From Oscillospiraceae bacterium (GTDB lineage Bacteria; Bacillota; Clostridia; Oscillospirales; Oscillospiraceae): a stretch of 9,857 nucleotides of DNA. The stretch spans positions 1 through 9,857 of the forward strand of contig JAFVAS010000282.1 of assembly GCA_017480395.1 (NCBI GenBank), read 5' to 3'. Positions 5,945-9,857 of the stretch are shown in pieces. The notes beneath the pieces were generated by a model that did not search any database, was not told where the DNA came from, and saw only the letters and a list, made by a program, of their open reading frames with translations. The position numbers and the translations under genes were made by a program. Numbering within the stretch: the stretch's first letter is position 1; each line of letters opens with the position of its first letter.

Positions 5945-8002
5945 TTACACCAGCTTGGCCTGCTTCAGCGCCTCGGCCAGCATTGCGCCGGCCTGGGCAC
6001 CCTCCACGCCCTCGATGCGCTGGCCGTTCTTGGTGCGCACCGGGGTATAGGTCTTTTTGACCTTGGTGGGGGAGCCGTTCAGGCCCCGCTTGTCCTCGGG
6101 GACGATGACCTCCGCCGAGGTGAGGCGGGCGATCTGATAGTCCCGGGCGCGGCGCTTGGAGGCGAAGCTGGGATAGCGCAGGTCGAAGCTGGTCTTGTTC
6201 ACGGTGATGACGGCGGGCAGGGCGGCCTCGAAGGTGTCGTAGCCCGCGTCGCTCTCCCGGCGGATGCGCACCACGCCGTCCGAGACCTCGGTCTCCAGGG
6301 CGTAGGTCAGCAGGGCCCGGTCCAGGTGCTGGGACAGCTCAGGGCCGACCTGGGCGGTGTCGCCGTCGATGGCCTGCTTGCCGCAGAAGATCAGGTCGAA
6401 GGCTGTCCCCTGCTGCGCCTCCAGATAGCGGACGGCGGCGGCCAGGGTGCGGCTGGTGGCCAGGGTGTCCGCCCCACCGAAGACCCGGTCGGTGATGAGC
6501 AGGGCCTCGTCCGCGCCGGCAGCGATGCACTCCCGCAGGGCCTCCTCCGCGGCGGGGATGCCCATGGTGAGGACGGTGATCCTGCCGCCGTGGGCGTCCT
6601 TGAGGCGCAGTGCGGTCTCCAGGGCGTAGGTGTCAAAGGTGTTGACGATGGCGGGCACGCCCTGGCGGATCAGGGTGTGGCGCACCGGGTCGATCTTGAT
6701 CTGGTTGGTGTCGGGCACCTGCTTGATGCACACCAGCATGTTCAGGCCCTTGCCGTCCTTGGCCGCCTGGACCTGGGGCGCGGGGGTCGGCGCGGGGGCG
6801 GGCGCTGCCGGAGCCGGAACCGCCTCCGCCTTCTTAGGGTTTGCGGGCTTGGACGCCTTGGCCCCCTCCACATACTTCTTCTTCATCTGTCCGGCGATGA
6901 CGCCCCGCTGCACCTGGTTGGTGCCCTCGTAGATCTGGAGGATCTTGGCGTCCCGGAAGAGCTTCTCCATGGGGTAGTCCTTCATATAGCCGTAGCCGCC
7001 CATGACCTGGAGCCCGTCCACCACGTTGGCCATCCCGGCGTCGCTGCCGGCGGTCTTGGCGATGGCGGCCTCCATGGTGAAGGGATAGCCCTTGTCCATC
7101 AGCTCGGCGGCGTGGAGATACATCTGGCGGCCGGTCTGGGTGCGGATCTCCATGTTGGCCAGCATCTGCTCCACCGCCTGGAGGTTGGCGACGGGGGCGC
7201 CGAACTGCTTGCGCTGCTTGGCGTAGATGGTGGCCACCTCGCAGGCCCGCTGGGCGATGCCGACGCCGAAGGCGCCCACCCCCGCCCGGGAGTGATCCAG
7301 GGTCTCCAGAATGATCTTGAAGCCCCGGCCCTTGCGGCCCAGGATGTGGTCCTTGGGTACCCGGACGTTGTCGAAGATGACCTCGCTGGTGCAGCTCAGG
7401 CGCATGCCCATCTTGTCCTCCTCCTTGCCGATGGAGATGCCGGGGCGGTCCCGCTCGACGATGAAGGCGGTCAGGCCCATGACGCCCGCCTTGGGGTTGG
7501 TGGAGGCCAGCACGGTGTAGATACCGGCGATGGGGCCGTTGGAGATGAAGCTCTTGGTGCCGTTGATGATATAGTCGTCCCCGTCGGCCACGGCGGTGGT
7601 GGTGACGCCGCCGGCGTCGCTGCCCGCGCCGGGCTCGGTGAGGCAGAAGGCGGCGAACTTCTTCTCCAGCATGGTGGAGAACCAGAGCTGCTTCTGCTCA
7701 TGGGTGCCGGAGAGCAGCACCGGGTAGGAGGCCAGGGCGTTGGCGATCAGGGTGGTGCCCACGCCGATGTCGCCCCGGGCGATCTCCTCCGCCATGGAGA
7801 AGATCTGCACGCTGGAAAAGCCGGGCCCGCCGTACTCCACCGGGACGCACAGGGCGTTCAGACCCATGGCGCAGGCCTTGTCCAGCAGCGCCGTCGGAAA
7901 TTCGTTGTTCTTCTCATAGTCCCCCACGGTGGGGATGATCTCCTTGTCCACAAAGTCGCGCACCATCTGCACGAGTTCGCGGCTCTCCTCATCCAGGATC
8001 AT
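5945..8002 (-). CDS. Acyl-CoA dehydrogenase fused to electron transfer flavoprotein beta subunit
   Basis: One uninterrupted 685-residue reading frame. Residues 1-380 are a full acyl-CoA dehydrogenase: FAAFCLTEPGAGSDAGG (116-132), YIINGTKSFISNG (144-156), RKQFGAPVANLQAVE (264-278), QVMGGYGYMKDYPMEKLFRD (332-351) and IYEGTNQVQRG (357-367) with the expected catalytic base Glu359. Residues 381-421 are a Lys/Ala/Pro-rich linker (PAPAAPAPAPTPAP inside). Residues 422-685 are a full EtfB: MLVCIKQVPDTNQIKIDP (422-439) and FCGKQAIDGDTAQVGPEL (539-556). It should reduce an enoyl-CoA, or oxidise an acyl-CoA, with electrons passing through its own EtfB plus EtfA. In clostridia these are usually separate neighbouring genes (bcd-etfB-etfA), and the fusion keeps that order. 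AAAGGAGG (8017-8010) is 7 nt before ATG 8002. The acyl substrate is unknown; butyryl-CoA dehydrogenase or an aryl-enoyl-CoA reductase are options. Confidence 0.95.
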   Translation of the reverse strand: MILDEESRELVQMVRDFVDKEIIPTVGDYEKNNEFPTALLDKACAMGLNALCVPVEYGGPGFSSVQIFSMAEEIARGDIGVGTTLIANALASYPVLLSGTHEQKQLWFSTMLEKKFAAFCLTEPGAGSDAGGVTTTAVADGDDYIINGTKSFISNGPIAGIYTVLASTNPKAGVMGLTAFIVERDRPGISIGKEEDKMGMRLSCTSEVIFDNVRVPKDHILGRKGRGFKIILETLDHSRAGVGAFGVGIAQRACEVATIYAKQRKQFGAPVANLQAVEQMLANMEIRTQTGRQMYLHAAELMDKGYPFTMEAAIAKTAGSDAGMANVVDGLQVMGGYGYMKDYPMEKLFRDAKILQIYEGTNQVQRGVIAGQMKKKYVEGAKASKPANPKKAEAVPAPAAPAPAPTPAPQVQAAKDGKGLNMLVCIKQVPDTNQIKIDPVRHTLIRQGVPAIVNTFDTYALETALRLKDAHGGRITVLTMGIPAAEEALRECIAAGADEALLITDRVFGGADTLATSRTLAAAVRYLEAQQGTAFDLIFCGKQAIDGDTAQVGPELSQHLDRALLTYALETEVSDGVVRIRRESDAGYDTFEAALPAVITVNKTSFDLRYPSFASKRRARDYQIARLTSAEVIVPEDKRGLNGSPTKVKKTYTPVRTKNGQRIEGVEGAQAGAMLAEALKQAKLV
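6777..6812. repeat. Imperfect 12-bp tandem repeat encoding part of the Ala/Pro linker
   Basis: On the plus strand GGCGCGGGGGTC (6777-6788), GGCGCGGGGGCG (6789-6800) and the more diverged GGCGCTGCCGGA (6801-6812) follow one another directly. They lie in the linker segment of the acyl-CoA dehydrogenase-EtfB fusion, in frame, and code for Ala and Pro residues. The first two units differ at two bases only. The pattern suggests linker growth by replication slippage, although GC-rich Ala/Pro codons alone also produce repetitive DNA. Confidence 0.5.
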
Positions 8003-8057
8003 AGGGATTCCTCCTTTATACGGACAAAAAATGCATATTCATCCAGTTTAGCATCTT

Positions 8058-8086
8058 ATTATAGCATGTTCTGCCTGTTCGGGCAA
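8058..8086 (-). promoter_or_regulatory. Extended -10 promoter of the acyl-CoA dehydrogenase-EtfB / etfA operon
   Basis: On the minus strand TTGCCC (8086-8081) and a perfect TATAAT (8063-8058) are 17 nt apart, with TG one base before the -10 box (TGCTATAAT). Transcription should begin near 8051, leaving a leader of about 48 nt before the ATG at 8002. Confidence 0.75.
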
Positions 8087-8147
8087 TGGTTTTTCCCCGG
8101 GACGGTTCGTCGGATTTTGAAAAAAACATTAAACCATGCAAAATGAC

Positions 8148-8175
8148 TGGAAATGCGCCGAAAAAACGGTATAAT
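8148..8175 (+). promoter_or_regulatory. Possible upstream promoter of glf
   Basis: A perfect TATAAT (8170-8175) has only a partial -35 match, TGGAAA (8148-8153), 16 nt upstream. It shares the ten bases CGGTATAATA (8167-8176) with the better promoter 73 bp downstream. It could be a second, weaker start for glf. Confidence 0.35.
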
Positions 8176-8219
8176 AAGGTGCATTGAAGGTCGGCGCGGA
8201 GGAAAATTCCCGCAAACCG

Positions 8220-8248
8220 TTGCGCGATACGCGATTTTTCGGTATAAT
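8220..8248 (+). promoter_or_regulatory. glf: Sigma-70-type promoter of glf
   Basis: TTGCGC (8220-8225) and a perfect TATAAT (8243-8248) are 17 nt apart. The predicted start near 8255 gives a leader of about 65 nt that ends in the AAAGGAG ribosome binding site of glf. Confidence 0.7.
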
Positions 8249-8319
8249 AGATCGGTTACTACATTCATTGTTCGAGAACGAATCCTCTGCGCGGCAGGCG
8301 CGGGAAAGGAGCTTTTTTG

Positions 8320-9444
8320 ATGGCACAGTATGATTTTCTGGTGGTGGGGGCCGGCCTCTTTGGCGCGGTATTTGCCCAGCAGGCCCGCGCCGCAGGCAAG
8401 TCGGTGCTGGTGATTGACCGCCGGAGCCACATCGGCGGCAACGTCTACACCGAGGCGGTGGAGGGCATCCAGGTGCACCGCTACGGCGCGCACATCTTCC
8501 ACACCAATGACCGCGCCGTCTGGGACTATATCACCCGCTTTGCGGACTTCAACCGCTTCACCAACGCCCCGGTGGCCAACTACCACGGCGAGCTGTACTC
8601 CCTGCCCTTCAACATGTACACCTTTAATAAAATGTGGGGCGTGGTCACCCCGGAGGAGGCCGCCGCCAAAATTGACGAGCAGCGCCGCGAGGCCGGGATC
8701 AAAGAGGCGAAAAACCTGGAGGAACAGGCGATTTCTTTGGTCGGTGTTGACATTTACAACAAGCTGGTGAAAGGGTATACTGAAAAACAGTGGGGCCGCC
8801 CCTGCGACCAGCTGCCTGCCTTCATCATCAAGCGACTGCCGGTGCGCCTCACCTTTGACAACAACTACTTCAACGCCCTCTACCAGGGCATTCCCATCGG
8901 CGGGTACACCGGCATGGTGGCCAATCTGCTGGAGGGGATCGAGGTGCGGCTGGGCTGTGATTACCTGGAGAACAAGGCGGCGCTGGACGCGCTGTGCGAC
9001 CGGGTGGTCTACACCGGAGCCATCGACGCCTACTTCGGCTATTCCCTGGGCGCGCTGGAGTATCGCAGCGTCCGCTTTGAGACGCAGGTGCTGGACACGC
9101 CCAACTTCCAGGGCAACGCCGCCGTCAACTACACCGACGCCGAGACCCCCTGGACCCGGATCATCGAGCACAAGTGGTTCGAGTTCGGCAAGGATGCCCA
9201 GGGCAACGACCTGCCCAAGACCGTCATCTCCCGGGAGTATTCCTCCGAGTGGAAGCCGGGGGACGAGCCCTACTATCCGGTGAACGACGGGGAGAATGGT
9301 GCGCTGTATGCCCGCTACCGCGAGCTGGCGGATAAGGAAGCGCATGTCGTGTTCGGCGGCAGACTCGGCGAGTACAAGTACTACGATATGGACCAGGTCA
9401 TCCACAGCGCCCTGGAAACATCCGCACGACTGCTGAAGATCTGA
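8320..9444 (+). CDS. glf: UDP-galactopyranose mutase
   Basis: A 374-residue FAD enzyme that converts UDP-galactopyranose to UDP-galactofuranose, the donor for galactofuranose in cell-surface polysaccharide. Visible features are the N-terminal FAD fold VVGAGLFGAVFA (8-19), IDRRSHIGGNVYTE (32-45), YGAHIFHTND (55-64), YTEKQWGRP (153-161), FDNNYFNALYQGIPIGGYT (179-197), TPWTRIIEHKWF (276-287) with Arg280, REYSSEW (305-311) and the C-terminal EYKYYDMDQVI (351-361) that helps bind the substrate. Length fits bacterial Glf (about 370-390). AAAGGAG (8305-8311) lies 8 nt before ATG 8320; an in-frame TTG just before it is not needed. The next gene starts 18 nt after the stop, so they probably form one operon with its own promoter, unrelated in function to the divergent redox genes. 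Confidence 0.95.
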   Translation: MAQYDFLVVGAGLFGAVFAQQARAAGKSVLVIDRRSHIGGNVYTEAVEGIQVHRYGAHIFHTNDRAVWDYITRFADFNRFTNAPVANYHGELYSLPFNMYTFNKMWGVVTPEEAAAKIDEQRREAGIKEAKNLEEQAISLVGVDIYNKLVKGYTEKQWGRPCDQLPAFIIKRLPVRLTFDNNYFNALYQGIPIGGYTGMVANLLEGIEVRLGCDYLENKAALDALCDRVVYTGAIDAYFGYSLGALEYRSVRFETQVLDTPNFQGNAAVNYTDAETPWTRIIEHKWFEFGKDAQGNDLPKTVISREYSSEWKPGDEPYYPVNDGENGALYARYRELADKEAHVVFGGRLGEYKYYDMDQVIHSALETSARLLKI

Positions 9445-9462
9445 CCCTGAAAGGAAGAACAG

Positions 9463-9857
9463 ATGGAGACAGACTACAGAGCCATGTTCCATGCACTCCA
9501 CCCGGGCTTTTTTGAGCGGAGCTCCGTCCAGGGCATGCCGGAGGATGCGGTGTATGAGGAAATGGTGCTGTCCCTTTCGGAGGCAGAGTGTCTGGATACG
9601 CCGCTCCCCTGTCCGGATGGGATCACCTTTTCTCTGTGCCGTGGCACCTCGCCCGGCCTGCACGAGGCGGTCCATCTGGTGGACCCTGACTGGGTGCAGT
9701 ATTTTGGCCCTTCTCAGCGGGTCCTTCGCGCCCTGGACGGAGAGCGGACCGTCAGCTTCTGCGTCCTGGACAGCATGGGGTCCTTTGCGGGGCTTCGCAT
9801 CGCGGGGCCCGGGTGCGTCGGCACGGTGCCGGACATGCGCCACCGTGGTATCGGACA
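9463..9857 (+). CDS. GNAT-family N-acetyltransferase (partial, runs off the window)
   Basis: The first 131 residues of a protein whose end lies outside the window. Translation starts at ATG 9463 behind AAGGA (9451-9455), 7 nt away, and 18 nt after the glf stop. The last visible residues, VGTVPDMRHRGIG (119-131), match acetyl-CoA-binding motif A of GNAT enzymes: a beta strand with V-x-P followed by R126-x-x-G129-x-G131. The preceding VSFCVLDSMGSFAGLRIAGPGCVG fits the strands before that motif. It would transfer an acetyl group from acetyl-CoA to an amine, but the substrate is unknown. Closeness to glf may mean a role in surface-sugar modification, or only co-transcription. Confidence 0.7.
   Translation, partial: METDYRAMFHALHPGFFERSSVQGMPEDAVYEEMVLSLSEAECLDTPLPCPDGITFSLCRGTSPGLHEAVHLVDPDWVQYFGPSQRVLRALDGERTVSFCVLDSMGSFAGLRIAGPGCVGTVPDMRHRGIG

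Larger units (their letters stand above)
8003..8319. other. Divergent intergenic region between the fusion gene and glf
   Basis: These 317 nt hold no convincing gene. They contain the promoter of the acyl-CoA dehydrogenase-EtfB operon (8058-8086, leftward), one good and one weaker promoter for glf (8220-8248 and 8148-8175, rightward), and both ribosome binding sites. A spaced 7-bp inverted repeat, ATGGTTT (8086-8092) and AAACCAT (8131-8137), lies between the divergent promoters. An imperfect palindrome, GCGGAGGAAAATTCCCGC (8195-8212), sits between the two rightward -10 boxes. The stretch is AT-richer than the genes on either side. Confidence 0.6.

Noticed and set aside
5945..8002. The fusion gene as an assembly error joining two genes.
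   Set aside because: The linker is in frame, rich in Ala/Pro/Lys as in natural swinging arms, about 40 residues long and free of stop codons; a chance join would not be expected to look like this. Read-level confirmation remains desirable.
5771..8146. A 791-codon plus-strand open frame opposite the fusion gene and etfA start.
   Set aside because: It is low-complexity antisense translation (Gly/Ala/Asp/His-rich) of clearly recognisable genes on the other strand.
8059..9843. A 594-codon minus-strand open frame opposite glf.
   Set aside because: It is the shadow of glf and the acetyltransferase gene, and crosses the glf promoter region.
1..9857. CRISPR array, tRNA, rRNA, insertion sequence or attachment site.
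   Set aside because: No spaced direct repeats, tRNA-like cloverleaf, transposase or recombinase, or flanking duplication could be seen, including at the edges of the restriction cassette.

Overview
The window looks like chromosome of a GC-rich anaerobic member of the Bacillota, most like the Oscillospiraceae (Flavonifractor / Pseudoflavonifractor-type gut bacteria). This is an inference from three things: strong AGGAGG ribosome binding sites, very GC-rich coding sequence, and clostridial-type enzymes (an acyl-CoA dehydrogenase with EtfA/EtfB and a flavin/Fe-S enoate-reductase-like protein). No rRNA, tRNA, CRISPR array or insertion sequence was seen.

Left end (1-1651): a visibly AT-richer block. 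It opens with what may be the last 24 codons of an unknown gene and a 17-bp terminator-like hairpin. A near-consensus promoter then drives a two-gene restriction-modification cassette: a BglII/BstYI-family restriction endonuclease (223-882) followed by an MT-A70-family DNA methyltransferase (902-1534). The block closes with a perfect bidirectional terminator (1616-1651). Base composition changes sharply just after it, which suggests the cassette was acquired horizontally.

Middle (1691-8002): redox metabolism. A 650-residue NADH:flavin oxidoreductase of the 2,4-dienoyl-CoA reductase / 2-enoate reductase type (+) converges on a malate/L-lactate dehydrogenase-family enzyme (-). Upstream of the latter, on the same strand but behind its own terminator, is a two-gene operon. 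Its first gene encodes a natural fusion of a complete acyl-CoA dehydrogenase to a complete EtfB through an Ala/Pro-rich linker, and its second gene encodes EtfA. Together they should make an enoyl-CoA reductase/ETF complex in which dehydrogenase and electron carrier are covalently tied. Ldh2-family 2-hydroxyacid dehydrogenase, enoate reductase and acyl-CoA dehydrogenase are enzyme classes seen in reductive amino-acid or hydroxy-acid fermentation, but no dehydratase or CoA-transferase is in the window, so a shared pathway is only a hypothesis.

Right end (8003-9857): a 317-bp divergent promoter region, then glf (UDP-galactopyranose mutase, supplying UDP-galactofuranose for surface polysaccharide), closely followed by the start of a GNAT-type acetyltransferase gene that runs off the window.

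The most unusual item is the acyl-CoA dehydrogenase-EtfB fusion. Its linker is encoded in part by an imperfect 12-bp tandem repeat, and the old EtfB start codon seems to be preserved inside the gene.
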